DNA of 64,000 bases from Arcobacter sp. (GTDB lineage Bacteria > Campylobacterota > Campylobacteria > Campylobacterales > Arcobacteraceae), in NCBI GenBank assembly GCA_002869565.1, contig PKUJ01000025.1:86167-150166 (forward strand), written 5' to 3'. Every line of letters starts with the position of its first letter. The first letter of the stretch is position 1. A program made the translations under genes and the position numbers. Shown here piece by piece: positions 18,097-27,195 of the stretch. A model generated the notes under the pieces. That model did no database searches and was not told the DNA's origin. It saw only the letters and a list, made by a program, of their open reading frames with translations.

Positions 18097-19035
18097 TTAT
18101 TTCATATTTTTTTCAAGTAAATCTAAAACTTTCATTGCTGATAAGGCTTGGTTTACACTAGCATTTGGCTCACGGCCATCTCTAATAGCAGAGATAAACT
18201 CCCTATCTTGAAGTTCAATACCATTCATAGATACATCAACTTTTGAAACATCAATTTGTTCCTCTTTTCCATTAAATAAATCATCGTATCTTGCTATATA
18301 TGTTCCATTATCACAGATATATCTAAAGAAAGTTCCTAATGGTCCATCATTGTTAAAAGATAATGATAGTGTACAAATTTTTCCACTTACAGTTTTAAGA
18401 CCAATACTCATGTCAAGTGCAATTCCAAGTTCAGGATGAACTGGTCCTTGCATTGCTTGAACATCAACAATCTCTTCACCTGCTTGATAATAGAATAAAT
18501 CTACTGTATGACAAGCATGATGCCACAATAAATGATCAACCCAAGATCTTGGTTCACCCAAAGCATTTGTATTTGTTCTTCTGAAAAAATAAGTTTGAAC
18601 ATCCATTTGTTGGATACTTAATTCCCCTGCTTTAATTTTATTATGAACATATTGATGAGAAGGATTAAATCTTCTTGTATGTCCAGCCATTGCAACTAAA
18701 CCTGTCTCTTTTTGCTTATTAACAATTGCTTGTGCATCAGCTAAAGAATCAGCCATAGGAATTTCAATCATCACATGTTTTCCTGCATCCATTAGAGCAA
18801 TTGCTTGTTCTGCATGTATCTGAGTAGGACTAGTAATAATTGCTGCATCAAAATCATATTTTAATGCATCTTCTAAGGTTAAAGTATAGTTTGGAATATT
18901 AAATGACTCAGCTACTTTTCGAGTACCTTCTTCTCTTCTTCCAACTAAACATACAACTTCTGCACCTTCAATATTAGATAGAGCATCTAAATGTTTTTTT
19001 CCAAATGCTCCATTTCCAACAACACATATTTTCAT
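18097..19035 (-). CDS. ligC: 4-carboxy-2-hydroxymuconate-6-semialdehyde dehydrogenase
   Basis: Gfo/Idh/MocA-fold oxidoreductase that oxidises the ring-cleavage product (as its hemiacetal) to 2-pyrone-4,6-dicarboxylate with NADP. The nucleotide-binding motif GNGAFGKKHL is at residues 7-16, and EIPMADS, GHTRRFNPSHQY, DVQTYFFRR and SWVDHLLWHHACHTVDLF match LigC/PmdC very closely. The length, 312 aa, is that of LigC (about 315). GGAGGA precedes the ATG. It follows ligB by five bases. Confidence 0.95.
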   Translation of the reverse strand: MKICVVGNGAFGKKHLDALSNIEGAEVVCLVGRREEGTRKVAESFNIPNYTLTLEDALKYDFDAAIITSPTQIHAEQAIALMDAGKHVMIEIPMADSLADAQAIVNKQKETGLVAMAGHTRRFNPSHQYVHNKIKAGELSIQQMDVQTYFFRRTNTNALGEPRSWVDHLLWHHACHTVDLFYYQAGEEIVDVQAMQGPVHPELGIALDMSIGLKTVSGKICTLSLSFNNDGPLGTFFRYICDNGTYIARYDDLFNGKEEQIDVSKVDVSMNGIELQDREFISAIRDGREPNASVNQALSAMKVLDLLEKNMK

Positions 19036-19040
19036 ACTTA

Positions 19041-19889
19041 TTAGTCCTCCTTATTCTCTAAAATTGTTAAACTATAATTTGTATTTGAAATTGGAGTATG
19101 CATAAACCGATGAACTTCATTCACTTGCTTTTCTAATGCACCTCTCATAACTAACCACATAATAGCCTCGGCACCTTCACTACCCGTTTCTCTTATTAAT
19201 TCAGTTACTGAAATATCTTTAATACTTTCTGGACTATTTACTAAACTATCTAACCATTTTCTATCATAATCTTGATTTATAAGACCAGCTCTTGGTCCTT
19301 GTAATTGATGAGATAATCCACCTGTTCCCATAATTGCAACTCTTGTATCCTCAGGATAAGATTCTACTGCTTCTTTAATTGCTTTCCCTAAGTTATAACA
19401 TCTATTTCCCTTTGGTTGCGGATATTGAACAACACCAACATATAAAGGAATAAATTTACAAGGCCACTCTTGGCAATCCTCACCAAATGCAATTGAGGCT
19501 GGAACTGAGAATCCATGATCAACATCTAACTCGAAAGAAAATGCTACATCAAACTCTTTTTCATTAAAGTGTTCTGCTATATGTGCCGATAATGCAGAAT
19601 CACCTTTAAAAGTTGGAACTGGTCTTCTTCCGTATCCTTCATCTGCAGGTAAATACTCATCAGCAATACCAATACCAAAAGGAATAACATTTTTTAAAGA
19701 GAAATTTGAACCATGGTCATTATAAACAATAATACAAACATCAGGTTTTTTTTCTTTCATCCAAGCTCTTAAAGGTTTAATACCCTCATTGAAATCTTCC
19801 CAATATGGACCTTCATTTGTCTTACCATCAAATGCATGCATAATTGTAGGTATATGAGATGTACCTATTCCTCCAATAATCTTACCCAT
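19041..19889 (-). CDS. ligB: Protocatechuate 4,5-dioxygenase beta subunit
   Basis: Catalytic subunit of the extradiol dioxygenase that opens protocatechuate between C4 and C5. The LigB fold shows GGIGTSHIPTI with the first iron histidine, VDHGFSVP, and the active-site histidine in GTGGLSHQLQGPRAG. The frame opens at 19904, but GAGGAG lies before the ATG at 19889, where LigB proteins start (MGKIIGG). That ATG overlaps the ligA stop by eight bases (ATGGGTAA), so the two subunits are translationally coupled. Confidence 0.96.
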   Translation of the reverse strand: MGKIIGGIGTSHIPTIMHAFDGKTNEGPYWEDFNEGIKPLRAWMKEKKPDVCIIVYNDHGSNFSLKNVIPFGIGIADEYLPADEGYGRRPVPTFKGDSALSAHIAEHFNEKEFDVAFSFELDVDHGFSVPASIAFGEDCQEWPCKFIPLYVGVVQYPQPKGNRCYNLGKAIKEAVESYPEDTRVAIMGTGGLSHQLQGPRAGLINQDYDRKWLDSLVNSPESIKDISVTELIRETGSEGAEAIMWLVMRGALEKQVNEVHRFMHTPISNTNYSLTILENKED

Positions 19890-20301
19890 TTTTTTTCTCC
19901 TCATTGTCTTTTATACTTCTATTTCCTTCAATTGGTCTTCCACCATCTAACATCATTTGTTGAAACTCTTCAGTTGTAACAGGAGGAACATTCATAGTTG
20001 CACCTGCTTGTTGCATATGAATACCAAGTGTTGCAGCTATTTTCCATAAATAATAAATATTTCCACCTAAATCTAAAAGATAATTTAAATCTTTTCTTCT
20101 AACTCCATCTTTCATCTCTTCAGTTAATTTTGGGAATCTACTCATATATTCTTCTTCATCATCAAGAAAAGCTTGTCTTGCTTCTTCTGTGTTTAATGTG
20201 TCACAAAATTTATTTAATTCATAACCTTTAATACAAGTTTGTAAATCAAAAACAATTGTTCCTGGAATATCTTTATAATCTCTGTCTTCATATTTAATCA
20301 T
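19882..20301 (-). CDS. ligA: Protocatechuate 4,5-dioxygenase alpha subunit
   Basis: Small subunit that lines the active site of LigAB. The 139-aa length equals that of Sphingobium LigA, and DIPGTIVFDLQTCIKGYELN near the start and the FPKLTEEMKDGVRRKDLNYLL segment are typical. AAGGAG precedes the ATG. It overlaps ligB. Confidence 0.95.
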   Translation of the reverse strand: MIKYEDRDYKDIPGTIVFDLQTCIKGYELNKFCDTLNTEEARQAFLDDEEEYMSRFPKLTEEMKDGVRRKDLNYLLDLGGNIYYLWKIAATLGIHMQQAGATMNVPPVTTEEFQQMMLDGGRPIEGNRSIKDNEEKKNG

Positions 20302-20313
20302 TTTAATTTCTCC

Positions 20314-21348
20314 TTAACCAAAGTATTTTTCTAAATGTATATTAATTCTTGGATAGACTTTTTTGATATTCTCTTCAAATATCATTATTTTTTTATTATT
20401 ACTAATTTTGGCAGCATCTATGTAGCGTTTAGTATCATCAAAATAATGTCCTGTTAATGGATCTATTCCTCTTACTGCCCCTATCATCTCTGAAGCAAAT
20501 AAAATATTTTCAGTAGGAACTAAATCTAATAATAAGTCTATCCCTTCTTGATGATAAACGCAAGTATCAAAATAAATATTATTCTCTATAATATTATTAA
20601 TATTGTCAAGCTCTAGCATATCTGCTAAACCTCTATATCTTCCCCAATGATATGGTACTGCTCCACCACCATGAGGTATAACAAATTTTAAATTTGGAAA
20701 ATCTTTAAATAAAGTTTTACTCATAAATAGCTGGGTAAATGCCGTTGTATCAGCACCTAAGTAATAAGATGATGTAGCATGAAAAGTACAATTACAAGAA
20801 CCACTTACATGAATCATAGCAGGAACTTCAAGTTCAACCATTTTTTCATATAATGGATACCAATATTTATCATCTAAAGGTGGAACATCGTTAAAATAAC
20901 CTCCAGATGGATCTGGATTTAAATTACAGCCAATAAACCCTAATTCATTTACACATCTCTCTAGCTCTTTAATACTTGCCTCCAAGCCTTCACCGGGGGA
21001 TTGAGGAAGTTGTGCAACTCCAACAAAGTTTTTAGGAAATAGACCAACAATTCTTGCAATTAAATCATTACAATGTTCCGTCCAAGTAACACTAGTACTT
21101 AGATTTCCAACATGGTGTTCCATTCTACTAGCTCTTGGAGAAAAAATTGTTAAATCTGTTCCTCTATCTTGTTGTAGTTTTAACTGATTATTTACGATGC
21201 TTTCTCTTAATTGTTCATCAGTTATATGAATTTCACCTTTTAAGTGCTGAATCAAAGGGTTATCTTTTAACTCTTTTTTCTGGTTATCTCTATAATCTGT
21301 TAATTCTTGTGGAGCTGTTGTATAGTGCCCATGGCAGTCAATAATCAT
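20314..21348 (-). CDS. ligJ: 4-oxalomesaconate hydratase
   Basis: Amidohydrolase-fold, zinc-dependent hydratase giving 4-carboxy-4-hydroxy-2-oxoadipate. Metal histidines are in the opening IDCHGHYTTAPQE and in IPHGGGAVPYHWGR; FSPRASRMEHHVG, GCNLNPDPSGG and FASEMIGAVRGIDP are the signatures of LigJ/PmdE. Length 344 aa matches (about 341). The ribosome binding site GAGGAGG lies inside the end of ligK, one base separating the two genes. Confidence 0.95.
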   Translation of the reverse strand: MIIDCHGHYTTAPQELTDYRDNQKKELKDNPLIQHLKGEIHITDEQLRESIVNNQLKLQQDRGTDLTIFSPRASRMEHHVGNLSTSVTWTEHCNDLIARIVGLFPKNFVGVAQLPQSPGEGLEASIKELERCVNELGFIGCNLNPDPSGGYFNDVPPLDDKYWYPLYEKMVELEVPAMIHVSGSCNCTFHATSSYYLGADTTAFTQLFMSKTLFKDFPNLKFVIPHGGGAVPYHWGRYRGLADMLELDNINNIIENNIYFDTCVYHQEGIDLLLDLVPTENILFASEMIGAVRGIDPLTGHYFDDTKRYIDAAKISNNKKIMIFEENIKKVYPRINIHLEKYFG

Positions 21349-21349
21349 T

Positions 21350-22069
21350 TTATTTTGCCTCCTCTAAATCTTTTTGTGTTTCAAAATATGTAAATCCTGC
21401 TTTTTCTAAACCTGGTCTCATTTTATATAAATCAAGTCCTAAAACACCATTTTCAAATTGTTCTCTTTTTTCACCTTCATAATCTTCTCTTTTTTGAGCT
21501 GCATCTGCAACTGTTTTTGCATCTTCTGATGCAATAATACAAATCCCATCATCATCAGCAACTACTACATCACCAGGATTTACAATTTGTCCTGCACATA
21601 CAATAGGAATATTTACTGAACCTAAAGTATTTTTAACTGTACCTCTAATACTTACAGCTTTAGACCATACTGGGAAATCCATCTCTTCTAAATCTTTTGT
21701 ATCTCTAACACCTGCATCAATTACTAAACCTTTTATACCTTGTGCAATTGCAGATGTTGCTAATAAATCTCCAAAAAAACCATCAGTATTTGGTGTTGTA
21801 CAAGCAGCAATAATAATATCACCTGGTTGTGCTAATTCCATAGCAACATGTAACATCCAATTATCACCTGGTTGAAGTAAAACTGTAATTGCACTTCCTG
21901 CAATTCTTTTACCTTTTAATATAGGTCTTAATTCAGGATGTAATTCACCTACTCTTTTTTGTGCTTCATGAACTGTTGCAGCTCCAAATTTTTCTAATCT
22001 ATTTATCTCTTCTTGGGGCGCTCTATCAATGTTTTTGACAGCAACTCCCAAATGTTGTTTTCTAATCAT
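21350..22069 (-). CDS. ligK: 4-carboxy-4-hydroxy-2-oxoadipate aldolase
   Basis: RraA-fold aldolase that splits the C6 intermediate into pyruvate and oxaloacetate, the last pathway step. The divalent-metal and pyruvate site is seen in [11 protein letters not shown] and [13 protein letters not shown]. Length 239 aa is near that of LigK/PmdF (about 228-240). The frame opens at 22084, but the ATG at 22069 follows GAGGA and stands two bases past the ligI stop, so it is the likely start. Confidence 0.94.
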   Translation of the reverse strand: MIRKQHLGVAVKNIDRAPQEEINRLEKFGAATVHEAQKRVGELHPELRPILKGKRIAGSAITVLLQPGDNWMLHVAMELAQPGDIIIAACTTPNTDGFFGDLLATSAIAQGIKGLVIDAGVRDTKDLEEMDFPVWSKAVSIRGTVKNTLGSVNIPIVCAGQIVNPGDVVVADDDGICIIASEDAKTVADAAQKREDYEGEKREQFENGVLGLDLYKMRPGLEKAGFTYFETQKDLEEAK

Positions 22070-22071
22070 TT

Positions 22072-22944
22072 CTAGTCCTCCCACCCATATAATCTAGCTG
22101 GGTTATCTACTAATATTTTTTTTTGTAACTCTTTGTCTGGAACCATTAAAGCAAATAAATCTAGTAAATCTGCATCATTTGGCATATACTCTTTTATATT
22201 TGGATGAGGACAATCTGTTCCCCATAAAATTCTATCAGGAGCAATTGATACTAACCTTTGTGCATAAGGAATTGCATCATAAAATGGTGGTTGTACAGCA
22301 ATTCTTTCTGCACAAGAGATTTTAACCCACCAATTTGGCTTTTTCATAAAATCACAAAGAATTTTAAATGCCTCCTGCTCAACTCCTTGGCTAGTTGGAA
22401 CTCTTCCCATATGATCAACGACAATTGTAATATCAAACTTAGCAAAAAAATCTGCATATTTGATAATATCTTCAGCATTTACATGAATTACTAAATGCCA
22501 TCCAAAAGGAATAACTTTATTAATTATTCTTTCCATCATCTCTAAATCAGGAGCTCCACCTAAATGAGTAACAAAATTAAATCTAACACCTTTAATACCA
22601 TTTTCATCTAAATATTTAAAATCTTCATAAGTAAATGAATCATCAGCCATACAAACACCCTTATATCTTTTAGGGTCATTTTTTATAGCATCTAACATAG
22701 CAGAGTTATCTTTACCATGACAAGAAGCTTGAACTAAAACAGCTCTTGAAATACCAATTTTATCATGCATTTTTCTTAAAAGTGCTTCTGGTGTATTTGG
22801 TGGCCAATATGTTGCCTTATCAGAGTATGGAAATACCTCATGAGGTCCAAATATGTGACAATGCGCATCAGTAGCATTCTCCATTGTTTTATAAACTGGC
22901 GTCTTAGTATTTCTATCTGGTGCCATACAAGTTTTCTTACTCAA
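22072..22944 (-). CDS. ligI: 2-pyrone-4,6-dicarboxylate hydrolase (lactonase)
   Basis: Amidohydrolase-superfamily lactonase opening 2-pyrone-4,6-dicarboxylate to 4-oxalomesaconate. [16 protein letters not shown] near residue 26, [30 protein letters not shown] and WGTDCPHPN are the family motifs. The start is a TTG at 22944, chosen because AAGGAG lies seven bases upstream; the next ATG is 18 bases further in. Length 290 aa is normal. Confidence 0.94.
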   Translation of the reverse strand: MSKKTCMAPDRNTKTPVYKTMENATDAHCHIFGPHEVFPYSDKATYWPPNTPEALLRKMHDKIGISRAVLVQASCHGKDNSAMLDAIKNDPKRYKGVCMADDSFTYEDFKYLDENGIKGVRFNFVTHLGGAPDLEMMERIINKVIPFGWHLVIHVNAEDIIKYADFFAKFDITIVVDHMGRVPTSQGVEQEAFKILCDFMKKPNWWVKISCAERIAVQPPFYDAIPYAQRLVSIAPDRILWGTDCPHPNIKEYMPNDADLLDLFALMVPDKELQKKILVDNPARLYGWED

Positions 22945-22955
22945 AATAATTCTCC

Positions 22956-24044
22956 TTATATATTATTCAATATTTCTTTGTGAGGATATGCCTCACCTCT
23001 ACTTATTAGTCTTGCAGTTCTTAAAAGTCCTGCCTTACTTATATTTAATTTATTATCAATTTTAGTTGTTGTTAATTCAACCTGAAACTCTCCACTTGGA
23101 TGTTCCACTTTAATATTTACAATTGGTGTATTTCTAATTTTTATAAAATCACTAGTTACACACTCATCATACAAACATGCACTAGCAACAGAAACTGCTC
23201 CTAAAACACCAATTGAAGAATGACAATTATGAGGGATAAATGTTCTAGTATTAATATCTCTACCACTTTTTGATGAAGATACTATTGTCATTTTAGGAAC
23301 AACCCTATTTGAAACATCGCCTAAATTCATAAGTGGTCCAACTTTTAATCTAATTGTCTCAAGTTTTTTTCTAAATTCACTATCATTGCTTAATTCTTCA
23401 CAACTTTCATATCCTGTTTTTCCTAATTCATTTGCATTAATAATAACAACAGGCATACCATTATCAATACAGGTAACGTTAATACCATTTATTAAATCCT
23501 TTTTATTCCCTGTTGGAAATAAAGAACCACAAACAGAACCAGCTACATCCATATAGTTACATATAATAGGAGCAGATGTTCCCGGAACCCCATCAATTTT
23601 TGCATTACCTTCATAAGTTAACTTACCATTTGGTGTTTGCAGTACAAGTTCGCAAATGTTATTACTGTTAAGCATATTTACTTTAATTGAAGTTACATCA
23701 TCAATAATTTTTATCATATTATTTTCAATTGCAAAAGCACCAACACCGGCAAGAATATTTCCACAGTTAGGAGAACTGTCAACTCTATTTTCACCAACAA
23801 CTACTTGGATAAACAAAAAATCAATATCGCAATCTTGATTTTCAGAGTTATTTATTATTGCAACTTTACTCGTAAGTGGGTTCGCTCCACCTAATCCATC
23901 AATTTGTCTTATATCTCGCCCAACAATACTTAATATAATTTCATCTCTTAATTTTATATCAGTAGGTAAATCATCTTTTTTAAAATAAATACCTTTTGAA
24001 CTTCCACCTCTGATAATCATATATGGTATTGAAGAAAAACTCAT
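22956..24044 (-). CDS. galD: 4-oxalomesaconate tautomerase (PrpF family)
   Basis: Diaminopimelate-epimerase-like fold of the PrpF group, which shifts the double bond of 4-oxalomesaconate. The opening IPYMIIRGGSSKGIYF, GLGGANPLTSKVAI and VDSSPNCGNILAGVGAFA (with the cysteine of the active site) match GalD and LigU. As first gene of the operon next to ligI and ligJ, this function is more likely than the methylaconitate isomerase activity of PrpF itself. AAAGGG precedes the ATG. Confidence 0.9.
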   Translation of the reverse strand: MSFSSIPYMIIRGGSSKGIYFKKDDLPTDIKLRDEIILSIVGRDIRQIDGLGGANPLTSKVAIINNSENQDCDIDFLFIQVVVGENRVDSSPNCGNILAGVGAFAIENNMIKIIDDVTSIKVNMLNSNNICELVLQTPNGKLTYEGNAKIDGVPGTSAPIICNYMDVAGSVCGSLFPTGNKKDLINGINVTCIDNGMPVVIINANELGKTGYESCEELSNDSEFRKKLETIRLKVGPLMNLGDVSNRVVPKMTIVSSSKSGRDINTRTFIPHNCHSSIGVLGAVSVASACLYDECVTSDFIKIRNTPIVNIKVEHPSGEFQVELTTTKIDNKLNISKAGLLRTARLISRGEAYPHKEILNNI

Positions 24045-24065
24045 ATTTAACCCTTTTTACATTTC

Positions 24066-24120
24066 CGAACATTTGTACGAAAACTATAACAATAGTAATT
24101 TTAAAGTTCGCTTAACGAAC
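24066..24120 (-). promoter_or_regulatory. Promoter and operator of the lig operon
   Basis: A perfect GTTCG-N5-CGAAC palindrome (24106-24120), a TATAGT -10 box (24083-24088) and a GTTCG half-site (24066-24070). Spacings of 18 bp to the -10 box and 40 bp to the half-site are the same as in the vanA-operon promoter. About 60 bp upstream of the palindrome, a run including ATAGCATTAAAATAGCATTTTTTTT is also shared, apart from a few bases, with 10846-10870. IclR activators such as PobR and PcaU bind this type of repeat. Confidence 0.62.
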
Positions 24121-24710
24121 AAAAGTTCTTTTTAAGCTAGAAATAGCATTAAAATAGCATTTTTTTTTAAACTATTGATATTATGGCTATTCCCTTACAA
24201 TTTAATTTTTCAAGTATTTTTTAAGTAAAAAACAAATTTTGAAATTTTGAAATTTTTTTGCTTAAATTTGTTGAAAAACGAAAATATTTATAAATTTAAA
24301 TACATTAGAATGTTCTCTAATAAATACGTACTTAAATTTGACTGGCTTGAAAAATACGCTATATCATTTTTGATATAACTCTTTCTTTTGTAACTTTTTT
24401 TAGTTCTATTTGAAGTATTTTTATATCTACATTTACAGATTAAAATATTTTTATCTGATAATATTTCTAAGGACTTAAATTTTTTTATTCAATTTTCTTA
24501 ATCAATTATAATATACTCCAAGTAGTTTAGCTGTTGAATATCTTTAAGATTTGATTATAATTAGATTTTATTCTGAAGAATGTATTACTACAAATATTTG
24601 TTTTATACTAATTTAGAAATAGAAAATATATGATTTTTGAAAAAAGAAATAAGTTTTTACATAGACAAGGTAAAACCTTGCCCTCTTTAAGAAGTCAATG
24701 AAAGATAAAA
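24121..24710. other. Non-coding stretch between the lig promoter and the RraA-like gene
   Basis: About 590 bp with no credible gene on either strand. It holds the upstream part of the lig promoter, a small perfect stem-loop TATATCA/TGATATA at 24360-24377, and a stem-loop after the RraA-like gene. The rest is very AT-rich with scattered stops, either a decayed gene or extended regulatory DNA. Confidence 0.5.
24666..24680 (-). terminator. Weak stem-loop after the RraA-like gene
   Basis: CAAGG and CCTTG separated by five bases lie about 30 bases past the stop at 24711. The stem is short, but the position suits termination. Confidence 0.4.
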
Positions 24711-25193
24711 CTAAAGTAGTTTTTCTTTACTCACAACAACACCATCACAATCAGCATAGATATAATCTCCATCATTAAAAGTAACACCACCAAAACTTAA
24801 TTGTACTCCTTGAGAAGAGTCAGTTTTTTCAAAATTTCTTAATGGACATGTACCAAAAGCATAAAGAGCAACATCAATATCTTTTGTATATGCTATATCT
24901 CTAACGTAGCCATTTAAAATAATACCTTGCCAGTTATTTTTCTTTGCAAAAGCCATAAGTTTATCACCAACAACTCCATAAAAAAACTTTGCATTATCTA
25001 CTACAACTATTTTCCCATCACCATCTTCATCTCTTAATAACTCTAAGAGTCTCCAATTACTTTTATCAAGTTTTACTGTAACTATCTGGCCAAAACATTT
25101 TTTTAGGCCTCCATAATTTTTATAATCTGATGATAATACTTGTAATTTTTTATCTTGATTATCATCGCATAAATCTGCTGTCTCAAATTCCAT
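24711..25193 (-). CDS. RraA family protein, 160 aa
   Basis: Small RraA-fold protein of standard length. It keeps GVVGDKLMAFAKKNNWQG and NGYVRDIAYTKDID, so the G-D and R-D residues that bind metal and oxo acid in the aldolase members are present. Some relatives regulate RNase E; others are 4-hydroxy-4-methyl-2-oxoglutarate / oxaloacetate-type aldolases. Campylobacterota do not generally carry RNase E, so an aldolase or decarboxylase role is the better guess. It is transcribed alone, 666 bp upstream of the lig operon. Confidence 0.82.
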   Translation of the reverse strand: MEFETADLCDDNQDKKLQVLSSDYKNYGGLKKCFGQIVTVKLDKSNWRLLELLRDEDGDGKIVVVDNAKFFYGVVGDKLMAFAKKNNWQGIILNGYVRDIAYTKDIDVALYAFGTCPLRNFEKTDSSQGVQLSFGGVTFNDGDYIYADCDGVVVSKEKLL

Positions 25194-25275
25194 AATATTC
25201 CCTTTACTTTTTTGATCAAGGAAGTATATAAAAAAGAAATGTAAATAAAGTGTGTAAAATAATCAATTATAAATT

Positions 25276-26763
25276 TTACCTATAAAAAATTCTAATAAGC
25301 CCAAATATAAAAAAAAGTAAAGCTAATTCTTTTAAGTCTTTGTCATACAGTAAAATAAAAAATGCGGTGACAAAAAGAGTTAAAGAAAAAACAATTGATT
25401 TAATATAGTTTTTTATCTCTCTACTTATCCATTCCAGTTGATTTTTTGATATTTCAACTTCTAAACTTCCTTCACTAGCTTTTTTAATTACAGTTTTCAT
25501 ATCTTTGACAATAAAAGGTAAATCTTTTATCTCATCAATAATAGTTTCAGTAATACTCTCTTTTGCACCTAAAGCCTTTGGAATATTTTTTTGTAAAATT
25601 GGTAAAATATCTTTAATTCCATTGAAATTTTCAATATAAGTAGTTCCTAGACCTTCAATAATTGCACTAACTCTTAATATATATATTGCATCACTAGGAA
25701 GTTTAAAGGGTAAATTTCTAGTCGATTCTAGAACTTCAAAAGCAAGTTTTTGCATTGATTGACTATCTAAACTATTATTTCCAAAAATATCAAACATTCT
25801 TGCGGTAAATTGTGCTAAGTCTGAAGTAGGAGCTTCATATGAAATTGTTCCTAATCTTTTACTAGCATTTATATACAATTCATAATCTTGTTCATTTGCT
25901 GCTTTTATTAACTCAATAATTGCAACTCTTTTATCATTTGCTATGGTCTTTACCATTCCAAAATCAAGAAGTATAAGTTTTCCTTTTTTTGTAACTAAAA
26001 GATTACCAGGATGTGGGTCTGCATGAAAATACCCATTTATTAACATTTGAGTAGTATAAAAATCCACCAAAGTTGAAATTATCTTATTAAAGTCTATTTT
26101 ATGCTTTAAAATATTTTCTTTATCATCAAACCGAAATCCCTCTTCATAACTCATAACCAAAGCATCATCGCTACAATATTTTTTAAAGGGTTTAGGAAAT
26201 TTTATTTTCTGGTCTTTATAAGTTTGTGAAAATTTAACTAAATTTTCTAATTCTTTACTTAGACTAACTTCTTCAATTATCATCTTAGAAAATTCAATAA
26301 TTACTGCTTCTATGGAGTTTTTAGTATTATACGAAAATAATGGTTTAAAAAAATGATTAAAATATTTTATAATTTTTATATCAGCTCTTACTTGCTCTTT
26401 TATATTTTTTCTTCTTAGTTTCACAGCAACTTTTTTGCCATTTTTTAAATATGCAATATGTACTTGACCTATAGATGCGGAAGCAATCGCATTTTTATCA
26501 AATTCTTTAAATGTTTTATTAGAAAAAGCTTTCTTATAAACTTCATTAAAGTCCTTATCATTCATAGCTGGAATTTGGTCATGAAGATTTTTTAATTCAT
26601 ACAGATATTCTTCATCAAAAAAATCTGATCTTGTAGCCAATACTTGAGCAAGTTTTATAAAACTTGCTCCTAATTTAACTATAGTATGTTTTAACCTTTT
26701 TGGTGTTAAAGGCGTTAAACCTAAAAATGATTCTTTTCGTTTTATTACTAAATAAACTGTCAA
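25276..26763 (-). CDS. ABC1/UbiB family atypical protein kinase, 495 aa
   Basis: UbiB-type kinase-like ATPase. LVKLGASFIKLAQVLATRSD corresponds to the KxGQ region of the family; AIASASIGQVHIAYL is the modified nucleotide loop, VAVKLRR carries the lysine, and YFHADPHPGNLL with LLDFGMVK forms the catalytic core. Two hydrophobic segments end the protein (about 460-493), anchoring it to the membrane. The start is a TTG with no strong ribosome site, so a different start is possible. It follows a small helical protein, likely in one operon. The role in quinone synthesis is inferred from the family. Confidence 0.85.
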   Translation of the reverse strand: MTVYLVIKRKESFLGLTPLTPKRLKHTIVKLGASFIKLAQVLATRSDFFDEEYLYELKNLHDQIPAMNDKDFNEVYKKAFSNKTFKEFDKNAIASASIGQVHIAYLKNGKKVAVKLRRKNIKEQVRADIKIIKYFNHFFKPLFSYNTKNSIEAVIIEFSKMIIEEVSLSKELENLVKFSQTYKDQKIKFPKPFKKYCSDDALVMSYEEGFRFDDKENILKHKIDFNKIISTLVDFYTTQMLINGYFHADPHPGNLLVTKKGKLILLDFGMVKTIANDKRVAIIELIKAANEQDYELYINASKRLGTISYEAPTSDLAQFTARMFDIFGNNSLDSQSMQKLAFEVLESTRNLPFKLPSDAIYILRVSAIIEGLGTTYIENFNGIKDILPILQKNIPKALGAKESITETIIDEIKDLPFIVKDMKTVIKKASEGSLEVEISKNQLEWISREIKNYIKSIVFSLTLFVTAFFILLYDKDLKELALLFFIFGLIRIFYR

Positions 26764-26807
26764 TAAAAATAAAAAAACATTGTAGATCCTAGATAATGAA
26801 TAATATT

Positions 26808-27071
26808 TTATTTTAATTCCTCTTTAAATTTTTCTAAATCTTTTTTTGTAACTAAATCTAACTCATCAATAGCTTCACGAATTAATTTTTTAAAATGTTT
26901 TTTTACTCTTTTTTCTTCGGCCTTACCTGTAGTTTCTAAAGATTCTAAAAAAGTTTTTGCATCTTTTTTATTTAATTTACCTTTCTTTTCTAAAGTCTTT
27001 ATCTCATCTTCAATTTTTTTTCTAATAATAACTGAAGCTCCTAATCCTGTATAAATCAACTCTTTTAACAT
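26808..27071 (-). CDS. Small helical, phasin-like protein, 87 aa
   Basis: Predicted to be almost wholly alpha-helical and rich in lysine and glutamate. A hydrophobic N-terminal stretch LIYTGLGASVII is followed by a charged coiled-coil-like region through LETTGKAEEKRVKKHFKKLI. Similar small proteins are named phasin-like or are found next to UbiB-type genes; I cannot assign a function. It lies 44 bases upstream of the ABC1 kinase gene. Confidence 0.7.
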   Translation of the reverse strand: MLKELIYTGLGASVIIRKKIEDEIKTLEKKGKLNKKDAKTFLESLETTGKAEEKRVKKHFKKLIREAIDELDLVTKKDLEKFKEELK

Positions 27072-27170
27072 AATTGCTCCTCATTTAATTTAACTTTTAT
27101 ATTATACACAAATGAAAAATTAGTTTGTATGAAAAAAATGTCAGTTTGAAGAAATAAAGATAAAATACAT

Positions 27171-27191
27171 AAAGAAGGGAAACCCTTCTTT
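27171..27191 (-). terminator. Terminator of the fructose PTS operon
   Basis: AAAGAAGGG (27171-27179) pairs perfectly with CCCTTCTTT (27183-27191) over a three-base loop, five bases past the EIIC stop. The following minus-strand bases are T-rich. Confidence 0.75.
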
Positions 27192-27195
27192 TATA

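Noticed and set aside
24711..25193. RraA as inhibitor of RNase E
   Set aside because: No RNase E is expected in Campylobacterota and the aldolase-type metal residues are kept, so I left the name general.
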